From NCBI RefSeq assembly GCF_041296385.1, contig NC_091023.1, positions 9,982,924 to 10,046,923 on the forward strand: a DNA stretch of 64,000 nt. The letters run 5' to 3'. The stretch comes from Aphelocoma coerulescens. Lineage: Eukaryota > Chordata > Aves > Passeriformes > Corvidae. Within the stretch, counting starts at the first letter, position 1, and every line of letters starts with the position of its first letter. The notes under the pieces are model-generated. The model had not been told where the DNA came from and ran no database searches. It was given only the letters and a program-made list of their open reading frames with translations. The position numbers were made by a program, and so were the translations under genes. Of this stretch, positions 35,989 through 47,879 are shown piece after piece.

Positions 35989-38900
35989 CCGTCCGCCGCC
36001 GCCGGGCCCGCGGACCCTCCCCGGGGCAGCGTCGCGCCCCCGCCGCCCGCGCTGGCCATGTGCGCGCTGGGCCAGCGCCGGCCCGAGAGGCGCCGCGGGG
36101 ACGGCCCCGCGCCCGCCCCGGCTGCTGCGAGACGGCTGCGCACCGAGGGGGATGCGGGGGCCCCCGGGGGCGACGGGGCTCCGGGAGGGAGCCCGAGCCG
36201 GGCCAGCGCAGCCACACCGCTGACCGTGCGTGTAGTCACCAAAGGATGCTCTCCCGGGAAGGCTGCGGGTGGGTTCGGCAGAGGAAGAACTACTCTTGGT
36301 ATTAACCACTTGCCAAGGTAGGAACTCCGGCTCACGGGATGAAACCGAAGTAGTCTCCAGGTTTCATGAGAAATCAGCTCTTTGGTCATCACCACCGTCC
36401 AAGGAGCTCTTAGAAAGCATCCTTCAAGCAGCACAGAGAGCCTACATTGATCGAGGCTGGATGTCTCCCAGTCCTTCTGCCAGCTGGAATGGCATTTCTC
36501 TCTCTTCACCATGGAAAACTCAGCCGATCCACAATTAAGTTTAGCCATTTAAGCCCACAGAAGTTACACAATAGTCACAGCTCTCCCAGCTCCCAGCAGA
36601 GCGATCATACCTTCTGTTAGTAGGAATACAGCCTTGTGCCTTAACACTAAATCTGCAATGTGGAGAATATAAGATTGCTGTGAGAGCTGTGTCTTAATTT
36701 CTTTGCTTGATAATACTTACATTCTCCTCTGTAATGCAGAGTTTTCCTTATTCGGTTTAACTGGTAGGTGTGGGAACGGAGATAACCGTGAGAGATAACA
36801 CATCTGAACACATGGCAATCCCTGTAAGAAAAGATTGAAATAAAACCCGAGGAACTTTGAAAGTAATGCCTGAAGGGCAATGCTGCTGTACACGTGTGAG
36901 GGCAACAGCTGAAGCTGCAAAGATGCTAAAACACAAAACCCAACAGAGTCAGTTAACATTTAGTTAGACTTTGTATTAGGGAATTCAGCGTTGCAAGAAC
37001 TCCTGGCTTACGTCTTCCCTGAGAAGCACCGTGCGTTTTTTGAGGTAGTTAGTTGGCTGTAATACAAGGCAGGTTGCAGCGTGCTACAAATTCACTGCAG
37101 CCTCCTCGTGACCCCCAGTTCTCCAAGTTTACTGAATACACCAAAGGCAGCAATGATAACAGAGTTTAAGTATTTCTCTGCAAAGGAAATGTTTCTGCAT
37201 AAACTGAATTATCTGAAGTGTCCTCCAGAATTGGCTTAAAACAATTAAGTATTCTAGTCTTTCTAGCCATTTCTACCAGGCAACAGGTGTTACATTGTAA
37301 TATCTTGGAGATGAGATTTGTTTGAAGCTAAAGCTCAGTAAGAAAATACTACTGGATTGGAAAAGTTTTCTTGAGAAATTTGACACAAAAAGCTACTGTG
37401 AGATGGAAAAGGAGACTCCATTCATTTTGCAAACAATCCATATAAGACTCATTTTAGGAATGCAGGCTGATGTTGCAAAGAAACAAAAAAGAAGAGTAAG
37501 TAGCCTCAGAGACTAGGGAAGAATTCTGCCTCAACACAAAGATGTAATTTAGGATAAATTTGACTGTAATTTATTGCAGACAGCAAACAAAACACACATT
37601 GCATATGTGAGAAAGAATAAAGAAAATGAATGGTTTCTTCCACTCTCACATTCATCCATTCCTCCATTCAGTGTGTACATGTACATTCTGGAAAATGACT
37701 TTAAGGAAATCGTCACCATAACCCAGGTCAGAAACGTCCAGCCATCCCTGTCTTTGGGCACAATACTGTTGTTCCTGCTCAGATGTGGTCAGCTCTGTGG
37801 TCAGGCAACAGCAACCTGTGCTCCTCAATACTTCTCCCTTCACAACTGCACGTGGGCAAGCTGGGGTTGAGTGAATATGCAGATACTTGTCAGTGAGTGT
37901 TTGGCTGCTGAAATCTATTAGTAGACATCAAGAAATAAAAGAGCCAGCTGTTTCTACACCATAAACATTTTCAAGCCTGCAGGGAAGCAAGAAATATCCA
38001 CAAATACTCAAATAATGAGCAAAAAAAGGCAGTTGGATTAAATATAACACATTTTTTATTATCATGCTCGAAAGTAAACATTCAGTGATAGTCTAGGAAA
38101 GGACCTCTGTCAAAGACAAGCTGAGTCTCTCAAATTGTCACATACAGTGCAAAGCACAAGTGTCCAGGATTTTATGTGCATGTGGTTGTTAACAAAAAAA
38201 ACATTATGCAAGTGTAATTCTTTGGGTTTATTGACAGTTCTTCTGTATTTCAGAAGTTCTTTGGTTTTCACATTTCAGTCAGTTGTTACACAAGGCCACT
38301 GCGCTCTCTAAGAGGCCTTCCATTTGATTTTGGGTACCCCATAGTGTGGTTCTGCTAGAAAAGTACATATGCTATATGCTGTAAATTCTCCACCTTTAAA
38401 AAACTGTAACCTTGATAAACACATATTTAGCATTAGTAAAATAGCAGCAACAGCAGTGTTGTAACTTTGGATAGTCAATAAGTCTTGGACTAGAGATTGG
38501 ATTTACAGAAACAAGTAATTCTTGAAACGTAAGTTTGAAGTCTATGCCTACAACTGCTTAAGTCTGACCCCAAGAGATGGATGAGTGTAGCATCACTGAT
38601 GGACAGCAATTTCAGCACAGCATAAAATGGCTAGCAGTAACTGTTTGGACTGGGTTTCCAACTCAAAGCTGGCTTTGGATCTGGAACACTTTTTTTTCAA
38701 AATTCAAGAATGTTTGGAAAAATTTTGTTTCAATGCCACTGCTAATCAGAAGCAAAACCCTTCAATTTGAAGTTGCATTAAATAGCAAGGCCATATGAGT
38801 CGTCTCAGTCTAGCAAGAGCATGAAAACTAATTTTTTTCACAACTGCGTGTGAGCTCAAATAGACAATAGCTCCACTTTCTCACAAATGCATCAAAGAAT

Positions 38901-39772
38901 TGGCCCCATTTCCTCCAGTTGCCATTTCCCCCAGGCTTATAGCAAAACAAAAGATAGTGACATTCTGTTTAGGTTTGCTTCTTTAGCATGTTTGGTAATC
39001 TAACATTTCTAGAACTGCCTTTTGAAGCAAATCACAGAAATCTGTCAATTTATATATCTCTACTGGCAAACTTAACCAATATGCACCAGTTTTCTAATGC
39101 AGAGATCCAGCTTTGTTATCTGGGGATTCTAGTTCATGCCAACAGGTTACTCAGGAGTGTGAGTGTTTAAACATTTTACCTAAGTTTTCTTTGTCCCTGA
39201 AATTGTCATTGATTAGTGAAAAAGTTATGTTTTTCTTACACCGTTAAGCTGGTGCACACAAATGTTTAAGGCAAACATTCTTTTCATTGAGATAACACTT
39301 CCTCCCACCCCTGCCTCTTCTGCTCCTGAGTACAAGTGCATTTCTGTCCTATTATCAGCACACTAACTGCAAAAGTGAAACTAACTGCTGTGGTTTTTTA
39401 TCATCTGAGCGGCAACCCCCCCAAAACTTACCATATAGTGTAGCTTCATTTTCTCTTGGACTTTGAATTTTTCCTCTTGTGCAATGCAATGAATCTTCTT
39501 TAGCTTCTAGTACAGTTTTAAGTTGTCACTAAATGCTGATGAAGATGTTTGCTGCATGGAATTTAGGAATCTCCATCACTAATAGCACAAGAAGCTTGAC
39601 TCCTTTAACATGATTCTAAATTCAAGTGCCTTTTGCATTGGTCCAGTAATCCAGAAACTTTTAAGACCTCACTATTCACTTCCCAGCTAATTCCCACTCC
39701 ATCTGATTTGTTACAAATGACAGCATTGCACAACTTTTGATTGTTCTGCCACCTGCCCAACATGACATCCAA

Positions 39773-39806
39773 CCTGCCCTTCACAGGCACCTGCCCTTCA
39801 CAGGAC
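39773..39806 (+). repeat. Two tandem copies of a 17-base unit
   Basis: CCTGCCCTTCACAGGCA is followed directly by CCTGCCCTTCACAGGAC, a near-perfect tandem duplication in the upstream intergenic region. No function is apparent. Confidence 0.85.
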
Positions 39807-41074
39807 GACCGTGGTTGCTCTGGAACACAGTTCAGCCTGCCCAGGCAGAGCATTGAGGAGAGCTTCTCCCTCCACAGCTGATACCTGCGCTGCATCTGCA
39901 TTGCTTCATGTCACAGTGCATAAACTCACCAAACTGAAGGTGATACATCTATTTGAAGTTTAATGTGTCATAGCACAATAGCAATAGAAGGAAAGGAAAA
40001 CCTGCAAACACAAAATATCTCCTTCAACACTCAAAAACTGCAGGAGTAATACTCTTGCACATGCCTTTAATATCTATACATATAAACCCACTTTGCTGCA
40101 AAGGTTACACTCTTTAAAAATGGTCTTGTAGCATAAAGGGTATTAAGAGAAATAAGTTTCCCGCCCTTCATCTACCTTTTCTTTAAGAGACCAGGTTGGG
40201 TGTAGCTGCCTGAGGAGAAGCAACCTTGGCATCAGTAGGACTATGTTAGCAAGGCAAGTAAGAGGGTCATGGGGGGGCTCTAAATATTTCAAGCTTCATG
40301 CTATGACCTACTCTGTGTATGCATATAAATTTAACTATTTCTGCTAGATTTGTAAAGATGTAGGCTTATCACTGGAGAGCTACAAGTGACAAATCTGAGT
40401 GGAACTGTTTTTATTAATCAATTAACGCATGTGTGTCTTTAATGAGTCAGGATCAAGTTGGTAGTTAAGTGTACATCTCAAACACTGGGCAAACATTCAT
40501 CCTTTTTATAAAGCCTTATCTGGAAAACACACTGCTTGTAGAAGACAGACTTTGTCATTATTTTAAAAGTTCAGCAAGGTCAGAATGTCTTTCCTTAATT
40601 GTGGAATACCAAATCTGACCTCATATTTAGTTACAATGCCAGGGCAGAATTCTAGTCCCTCTAGAGTGTTAAGTGTAAGAAGCTGAGAAGAGTAGAACAC
40701 ATCAGGGTTAAAAAAACCATATTCTATATTTAAAGGCCACCAAAGTATTCAAGTACACAATTCAAATGAAAACAAAGATGTATACTATGGTATCTCTGAC
40801 CAGGGCATGCAATCATGTAAGTAGCCAGAAAAATCCAGTATATCTTGTGGATCTGACTTCATTCATACTTTGAACTCTAGAGATAAGCTCCTCTCCCATC
40901 CCAGCACCCTTAAATTTAATGCTACAAGAAGTATTTATTCATCCAAAGCAGTTTCTTTTGGGTAATGTGTCTTTTCTTCATGAATAGGCATAAAATTTAC
41001 TTCCAGTTTTTATGTGGCAATATTAGCATGGTCTTAAACTTGTATAATGTTACATGCAAAGAGGGCACTGCCTA

Positions 41075-41215
41075 ATTGTTAAGGCAATAATCTGGACATT
41101 TGTGTTGATTCCTATTCTGCAGAATTTATCTTCTCTATCTGACTTTCCTCTAGGAGATGGGAAAAACTATATCCTCACCATGGGTGTAATATAAAGGGGT
41201 TCAAATATTTAGTTC
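41075..41215 (+). mobile_element. Possible MIR-type SINE remnant
   Basis: TTGTTAAGGCAATAATCTGGACATTTGTGTTGATTCCTATTCTGC recalls the MIR head (TGGTTAAG..., GGGTTCGAATCCTGGCTCTGC). Further on, TCTAGGAGATGGGAAAAACTATATC and CACCATGGGTGTAATATAAAG could be the later blocks. Similarity is weak and scattered, so this is a tentative call. Confidence 0.25.
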
Positions 41216-44200
41216 ACAAGGTCCCATGAGTAACAAGGCTATCCATGGCTGTACGTAAATATTTGTAAGAACAAAAATAATTAATACTAATTTAACAGTG
41301 ATAATGTTTAAGATGTTTATCAGTCTCAATTCAGAGCTGGAGTTTCACAAAAAATTTCTATCTAAATATTGTATTCCATTTTCTGGTCAGCTGTATCATT
41401 CACATTAATCATTCCCCCAATAAATGGTTTCAATACTTGCCCCCTACTATGGAAAAAGTACAAGAGTAGTGCTGTTTATAAAACATTCAAACACTACATT
41501 CAGAACAGCATTATAAATACCTAGCTGGAACATAAAAAAAAGTTCTTTTCACTTCAGCTGTGTAAATGCAAACCCTTGAATTTGTGACAGCTATACTAGC
41601 CTCTTAGGAGAAGATTCACACATGGATTTAAGCACCTTTATGGAGCAGAAGCATTACTCTGATTCACAAGACACTCATCCTGTAAGTGCTCAGGCACTCA
41701 CAGGACTACAGACATCGTTAAACACAGAGTGCTTTTCTTAAGTGTGCAGAAAATAACAAGTTTGGTGTTTAAACCTTTCTCTCTGCAAAGCTGTTATGAA
41801 TTCTTAAGCATGGCAGCACTGAGCGCTGCAGCCTTTCTAGACTCATGCTTCACATCCTCTCTCTGCCGAGTCATCAGATTAATTTTAGAAATTTTCATAA
41901 AATTCTAACATGGAAGCTGCAAGGAAAATCACATCAAATCAATTTCAAGCTTATCTTAATCACTGGATTGATATGTTCTCAATTTCAAAATATAACTCCA
42001 TTATCAATTACATTGAACATACATTGCTGAGAGGCTCCATTTGGTATGACTGATGCAATGTCATGCATGATTTAATTTTGATACCAACCCACTTGTAAAC
42101 AGACTGAGGTCCATTGACACAAAAAACCAGATATCTGTCATATTTTGCATTGGTGAAAAGTGCATATAATCACACAAATTAAACTACAGCTCAAGCAGCC
42201 TTTTGCCTTTTAAAGTAGAAATTCTCCATTCCGTGTGACACTTGACAAGTGTGTATCATTAGAACCACCTCTTTAGTTTGAAAAATTGGCAGAAAATTTA
42301 AATATAAAATAGCAAAAGCTTAAGGTAATTCTGTGTGATCACAGTCTTAATTTAGGAATATTCAGAGCAGCTTGAAACTTCTAGTAAGTGCTCCACCTGC
42401 ATATTTTTCACTGTACTTATAGATGATATTAAAGGCAAGATTAATTGTCTTCAAGCTTTTAATTCTCACTTTTGTATCTCATACCTCCATAGCACATACT
42501 CTTCTTTCACAGTAAGCATATTTTACCATTTGTGGAAGTCAACAAGGTCAAGATCCTGACCTTTCCATTTTTAAATTCTGTTTTTCCATGATGCTCTATA
42601 CGAAGTGTACTTGGCATTGAGGATTGCATTCCAGGAGCCTTCTTTTCCTTTTCTAAACACAAAGTCTGCTTGATTTTTCTACTGCTTGAAATGATTAATA
42701 GGATGGGTCTTGTGACCTCTAAGTTTCATTTTTAAATGCATTTGGCCTGCCACTTCACAGGTAAAAATTCCCAATGGAAAAGAACTGGGGTGAGAATTGA
42801 ATGCAACCATAATTGAATGGGTAATCCTCTTGGGTGAAAGCTGGATGCTTTGTCATATTTTCCTTTTTTAAAAGCAGGTGTTGCACAAATGTTTTTTCCT
42901 TCATGAAAATGCAGAGCACATAGATGATAAGATCTATGGTATAAAACAATAAACAGTAAACCAGCCAACCTGACTTTACTTCTGCCAAACCTCTTGGGCA
43001 TTCCAGATACACAGTCAACTCTTTTGAAGAGGAAGACATAACCATAACTAAGAACAAAGCAGACAATAGAAGTAAGGCAGAAAGCCCAGTACATATTTCA
43101 GTCATTTTTATAAAGGTAGACACAGGTTTCAATAGAGTACAGGTCCAGTTTAAAGCAGTAGGAAGTAAAGGCTGAACCTTCTACTGCCCCTTTCTTGTGG
43201 TGGTTCGTTGGGCTGCAGAAACATGCCTATAGCAATGTACTGCTGGGTGGGAAACGGCTGCTGGAGACTGGAAATTCTGCACAGAAGCATAGGAGTGAAC
43301 AGGATAAATGTACTGGATGTGATTCAGTACTCTCCTTTGGGAGAAAAGAGCTTTTTTTCTTTCTCACTCCATTTGAGCAAAAAAAAAAAAAAGAGTAGAT
43401 GCTGGAGTTCGTAGTCAGAGCACTCAGCTTGTGGAAGATATTGATCAGGGAACGCATCCACCAGCTTGCACATCTCTAAATACAGCCAGGAACTTCAGTG
43501 AGTGGCCTCTGCCCTTATCTTTGCCTTCCTCCCACCACCCTGCCTGCACAGGGGGAGGAGTTGTCCTCAAATGTCACACGAAAAGCAGAAGCCTTTTCTC
43601 TGCTCCCTCTTAGACTCTTGTTCTACTCCTGTGCTGGAAAAGTGAGAAGAAGCCACAGCAGCAGCTCTGTGCAATCTTGTCCCTACCACAAACACTCACA
43701 CGCTGGCTCTTACAGCCTGCTCCTTGAAGTGGAAACATGGTCACATCATGTGGCTTTGGGTAAGTTTTATTCTCTATTTCTGCTCTTGCCTCTCACACAA
43801 AGTGACTGAAATCACTTTTGGTTTCACTAAATGCACAAATGCTCATGGTAAGACTGAATCTCCTCACTTGCTTTGCTACTAGAATGCAGAAAGATTTAGG
43901 ATGTCTCCCACAACCCCTCTGAAATCTAGTCTGGACACTGCACGAACATTATTGCCAGAGCTGATTTAGTTATGGAAAACACTCAGATTGATGTAATCTG
44001 GCTCTCTATAAAACATCCAGAGACCTGAATTTTCCAAGTTAGAAGACTCTTGGGCCCACTCCCGCTTCTGAGTCAGAAGGGTTGAACAAAGTGCTACGCC
44101 ATAAACATGTGTCAGAAAAAAAAAGTAAACAGGCTTTCTGAAATTTACTTTCTAGAGGATTCGTTTTGCTAAAATTTGGTGCTTTCTTCTTCACTTACAG

Positions 44201-44439
44201 AGGAACTTGGGGAATAAGAAAAAGGTGATAGTCAGATTATCTTCCCTCTGTCCTATTCAGTCACAAACAGGTAAAATACTAAAAACCCTCAACAGGTCAC
44301 ACAGATGCATTGGCAGGAGGAAGAGGGGAAAATGTCATCACTGAAGTATAAACTCTTGGCCTAGCAGCTAGTTGTAATCGATTTATGTAAGTGAAAATCG
44401 AGAGTTTAATCTAGTTCCTGTGACTATAAGAGCTGCCAC

Positions 44440-44530
44440 TGGGTCCAATTTGCTTGCACCACATAAAGTTTGTATGACCTTGAGCAATCACTTGATATTT
44501 ACAAACAGCAATATTAGAATGGCAATAGGT
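44440..44530 (+). mobile_element. MIR-like SINE remnant
   Basis: GTATGACCTTGAGCAATCACTTGAT matches the MIR core GTGTGACCTTGGGCAAGTCACTTAA closely, and AGAATGGCAATA stands where the GTAAAATGGGAATAA block is expected. Only the core is recognisable. Confidence 0.5.
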
Positions 44531-47130
44531 TTACTTTTAATTTAAATTTAGACATTATAAATCAAAAGTTATTGTATTTTAAACAAAGATCCTCTTCAAC
44601 TATCCAGCAACAAGGCCAGTGTGAGGTCAAGCTCAGATTTAACTCATGTAAATGAAAGCAGCAGGTCGTGTGAGCATATTCTGCAGTGGAGAATCAAATG
44701 TCTTCTTTCTGATGGATTTCTTGAATCTTTGGAGTGTATAACATCTATAAATAGAAGTTCTAATACAGTAACAGAGTACAAAAATACTTATAATATTAGA
44801 AAGTGATTTGTTATGAAATGAGAGCACAGATGGGCACCATAGCTACATATCCTATGGAGAGAGCTACCCATGGAGACCAACTGAAAATCTGAACAGGAAC
44901 TTTCGCCAGCATCAGTCAATGTAAAGTAATTCTTCCCCTCTGACTGTAACAATGACAGGTGCCAAGATATCTCTCCTTTTTCTGTTCTCATAAATAAACA
45001 AATTCAACAAGATGGAATAATAAGTTACTCTGCTTAGGGTAACTCTATATACTTAATGTAACTAGAGAAGAGTGTTAAAAACAGACTTGCAACTGTACTC
45101 TGAAGCTGTTATCAGATTGTTGATTTTACTTGCTAGTAACGGTACATCACGTTATTGAGACTGACCGAATCTCATTAAAGTTCATGGGACTAAATCCACT
45201 AATTTTACTGGACTCTGTCATTCTCCCCTGGAAAAACAAGAAGATTCCGACTAACTACTGAAGTACATCTTTAACATGAGGGACAAACTTTCTCCTGAAG
45301 TGTATGCACATATTCTCATTCAACTTCCACGGATTAATTATTGCGGCAGAGGGGAAAGATGCATACATTACATTTAAGAGAAGATTTTTTACAGTAATTA
45401 CCACCTCTTTATCTATATGATACCTTTAACTTTACCATCTGTGCAGTGGAACACAGAACTGCTGATCTGCCCAGGTGCAGAAAATTAAGTTCAAAAGAAG
45501 GCCTTCCCTGTTACCCCCTACAGTGGAAACAGTCATGTAGAATGTTCTTGGTCCAGCTTTTGCCTACCTGGTTTTTTTAAACTTACTTACTGTTACCATT
45601 ATGTGATGGGTCCCCGGAGCATCCAGGCCCAAATGCAGTTCCACTAGAGACCCACTGTCTCTCATTAGTTTATACGGCAACAAACTGCTGGGAATGACTC
45701 ATGGGTGGAGAGAGAAGCCAACAGAAATTCTTCTACCCACATTTGGAGAGTTGGTGGGACAGGAAAAACTGGAAACTTTGGCACTACAAGCAGCAGGTAG
45801 AGTTCAGAGATAGTGCCATTTTCATAAACAATGGTTCTTAAAAGAAGACTACATTCAGAAAGCTAAACAAGATGCAACTTGCAATGTGTAACACCTAAAA
45901 GAGCACTGAAAACACCAGAAAATACAAGTATTACAGGCTGCATTAGTGCACTGCCTGGGACTTGATACTGCACATTCACAAAGGCATTTACTATGTGTGT
46001 ATGTCTCCTAGAGCAGGGGGCTCAGTAGCCAGACATCAAGACCTAAAAGTCAGTCTCTAGCATCAGCATCTGCCTACATGATAAACTCTCCAGGTGACTT
46101 TGGCTGCACCTCTGGGTCCATCACAATTAGACTACTGCTCTATTTTCTGACCTGCTTCATCTTCCTTAAGCCCATTTCTTCAACTTTGGAATAAGACAGT
46201 TCTTCCCTGCTCAGTATCTGTGATACTTTATAGCTCCTTTGAGGGATAATAACAAAAACATCAGGGGCTAACATTAGGATTGCTTTTACGACTATTTAAT
46301 ATTTATTTATGACTAATAGCACACTGATAATTATAGTTCCCTGAATTCCCAGTTTAACATGCAGGGAGTCCCTCTGTCCTTAAATGTTGTTTTATGTGGA
46401 CCCCAACAGTTTAAAATTTCTAGGCCCATTTTCTCATCACATTACAGTTACTCAAAAGTGGAATGATGCATGCAAATCAGACATAACACACACCATAAAC
46501 AAAAATGGGGATATTACAGTCATTCCCTCCCCATAGACGCACAGTGTAAAGTCCCTCTTCAAAGCTCTATCCCTACCCAGATTTCACTTGGGGGGTGACA
46601 CTTGAGTTTCTGCCAGCTGATTAGTCACAGGGAGGAGATAAACTCTGTCCCTGTAAATGGTTTCCCACCTGTAGTGAAACTTAAAATTAGATGATTAAAC
46701 AGGAAAGAATATTATTAATCCATTAATCCTAAAAGCCCAATTCACTCATCATTATTTATTCCATTTTACCTCGATTTGCCTCAGATTAGGTAAGGAAGCC
46801 TTTACATAGAAAAGATGTAAGGTCATTGGGGTCATAAGAGTTTGCATCTTTGTTTGGGCACAGGGCCAAGGATATCTCCAAGGCTTGGTGTTATGTCTCT
46901 TCCCTCCACACGCCCTCTGCCTTCTTTTCTTCCTGGACTAAACTCTCTAGTTCTTCTCATCACTAAGAGATCTACCTTTACAGTAACATCACTGTCTTGG
47001 TGCTCCAGTCGTGGTGTCAGACATTCCCATGTCTTTCTGCTGCTTGGCTGGTTACTTTCCTGTTTCATATTTGAGCACCCAATTTCTCTGAAATGCAATG
47101 TTTTGGACCTGGACTGAATGTCCAGTGAAT

Positions 47131-47157
47131 TTCAGACCATTTATTAAATGGTCTGAA
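47131..47157. repeat. 27-base perfect inverted repeat
   Basis: The arms TTCAGACCATTTA and TAAATGGTCTGAA are exact reverse complements separated by a single T. It lies about 45 bases left of the old LINE remnant. It may be a chance palindrome, a hairpin, or the end of a small element. Confidence 0.9.
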
Positions 47158-47199
47158 TATTCTGGTTTTCTACATCAAAGCACTGCAACCCTTCCCTGC

Positions 47200-47555
47200 A
47201 CAGCATCATCTACAAATGTTAATAGACCATCTTTTTTCTAATGTCAGTAGTGAAGAGATTAATAACAATAAAGGTGAAGACAGCTTTCTCTTGAAATTTC
47301 CTTCTATTTTAGCAAACCAACTGACGCCTGACTTTTGGACAGTTTTCAGCTGGTCATGTACTCATCTAATGATGATTTCATCTAGATTCTGCTGCCTTAG
47401 TCTGTTTATGAGAATATCATGTGAGAATGTGTTCTCAGTGTGCCACATATCTGATATAGCACAACCCTGTTCTGGAAGGTCAGCTGGTCTGTCAAAGAAG
47501 AAAATTTCACTGCCTGAATGCAAATGCTTTGACATGTCTATTGCTAAGGCAATTT
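47200..47555 (-). mobile_element. Ancient CR1/L3-like LINE reverse-transcriptase remnant
   Basis: The plus strand is the reverse complement of a decayed LINE reverse-transcriptase segment. Landmarks include ATCATCTACAAATGTTAATAG, GATTTCATCTAGA, GTTTATGAGAATATCATGTG and CTGTCAAAGAAGAAAAT, in the order seen in old CR1/L3 copies of amniote genomes. On the minus strand the residues FSHDILINRLRQQNLDEI correspond to the RT region usually reading AFDTVSHDILI.KL...GLDE. The frame is broken by stops and indels elsewhere, so it is a fossil. Divergence is much higher than for the other CR1 pieces in the window. Confidence 0.7.
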
Positions 47556-47592
47556 GGGCTACACAGTGCACAGAGAATAAAAAAGATGCAAA

Positions 47593-47615
47593 CCCCCCCC
47601 CCCCCCCCCGCCCCG
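47593..47615. repeat. Poly(C) run, C18-G-C4
   Basis: Eighteen consecutive C residues are followed by G and four C. The run lies at the right end of the LINE remnant. On the opposite strand it is a G18 run that can form stacked G structures. Its length could vary between individuals or be miscounted in assembly. Confidence 0.95.
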
Positions 47616-47767
47616 ATATATCTGCCTCATCTTCTGGGTAGTTGTCAGTACACACAGTTTTTCATTGCAGCAGGGAAATAGAGAGATGTGAGGCCATTTA
47701 CTGCCAGCTTTCTTGTGTTCTCTGACCAGCCTGTGACCATGGCCAAGTGTAGCTCCAGTACCCCGCT

Positions 47768-47825
47768 GCTTTTAAGTGACAGACACAAGGTCACACAGTA
47801 ATAAGGGACTGAAGAATCCTCAGGA
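47768..47825 (-). mobile_element. MIR-like SINE remnant, reverse orientation
   Basis: TTTTAAGTGACAGACACAAGGTCACACAGTAATAAG resembles the reverse complement of the MIR core, usually TTAAGTGACTTGCCCAAGGTCACACAGCTAGTAAG. It sits about 200 bases to the right of the old LINE remnant, in an area that seems rich in very old repeats. Confidence 0.45.
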
Positions 47826-47879
47826 AAACTGGAAAGGTGCTGTAGAGTGTCTGTGATGTCCTTCTGCACTGCAGACACT

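Larger units (their letters stand above)
35380..36250. promoter_or_regulatory. DOCK10: CpG island promoter of DOCK10
   Basis: Roughly 870 bases of very GC-rich sequence with dense CpG stand out sharply from the AT-rich flanks. The island covers the first coding exon and extends some 380 bases upstream and 370 bases into the intron. No TATA box is visible upstream of the exon on the minus strand. GC boxes and paired GGAA sites are present, the usual layout of a TATA-less CpG-island promoter with dispersed start sites. The exact transcription start cannot be placed from sequence alone. Long reading frames across the island on both strands are a by-product of the lack of AT-rich stop codons. Confidence 0.9.
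36260..47130. other. Region upstream of DOCK10, no recognised genes
   Basis: AT-rich sequence lying 5' of the gene. In mammals the next gene upstream is far away, so a gene-poor stretch is expected. The window shows only MIR-like traces at 41.1 and 44.4 kb, a short tandem duplication at 39.8 kb and a possible divergent splice donor at 36318. Some phrases near 41.6, 45.15 and 46.15 kb also recall old amniote repeats but are too decayed to name. Confidence 0.55.

Noticed and set aside
35221..36321. 366-codon plus-strand reading frame across the CpG island
   Set aside because: Very GC-rich sequence lacks stops on both strands. The composition is Pro/Ala/Arg/Gly low complexity with no domain, and the frame runs opposite to the recognised DOCK10 exon.
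35547..36548. 333-codon minus-strand frame as a complete protein
   Set aside because: It contains the true DOCK10 start in frame, but it reads through the GTGAGT donor into intron and through the promoter. Only 35754-35867 is supported as coding.
42755..43132. Two overlapping minus-strand frames of 120 and 125 codons, one with a signal-peptide-like start
   Set aside because: The hydrophobic runs come from T-rich DNA. Two frames competing in the same stretch and the lack of a known motif argue against coding.
46140..46260. MIR-like remnant
   Set aside because: A few blocks (TTTCTTCAACTTTGGAATAAGA) recall MIR, but the core is not recognisable.
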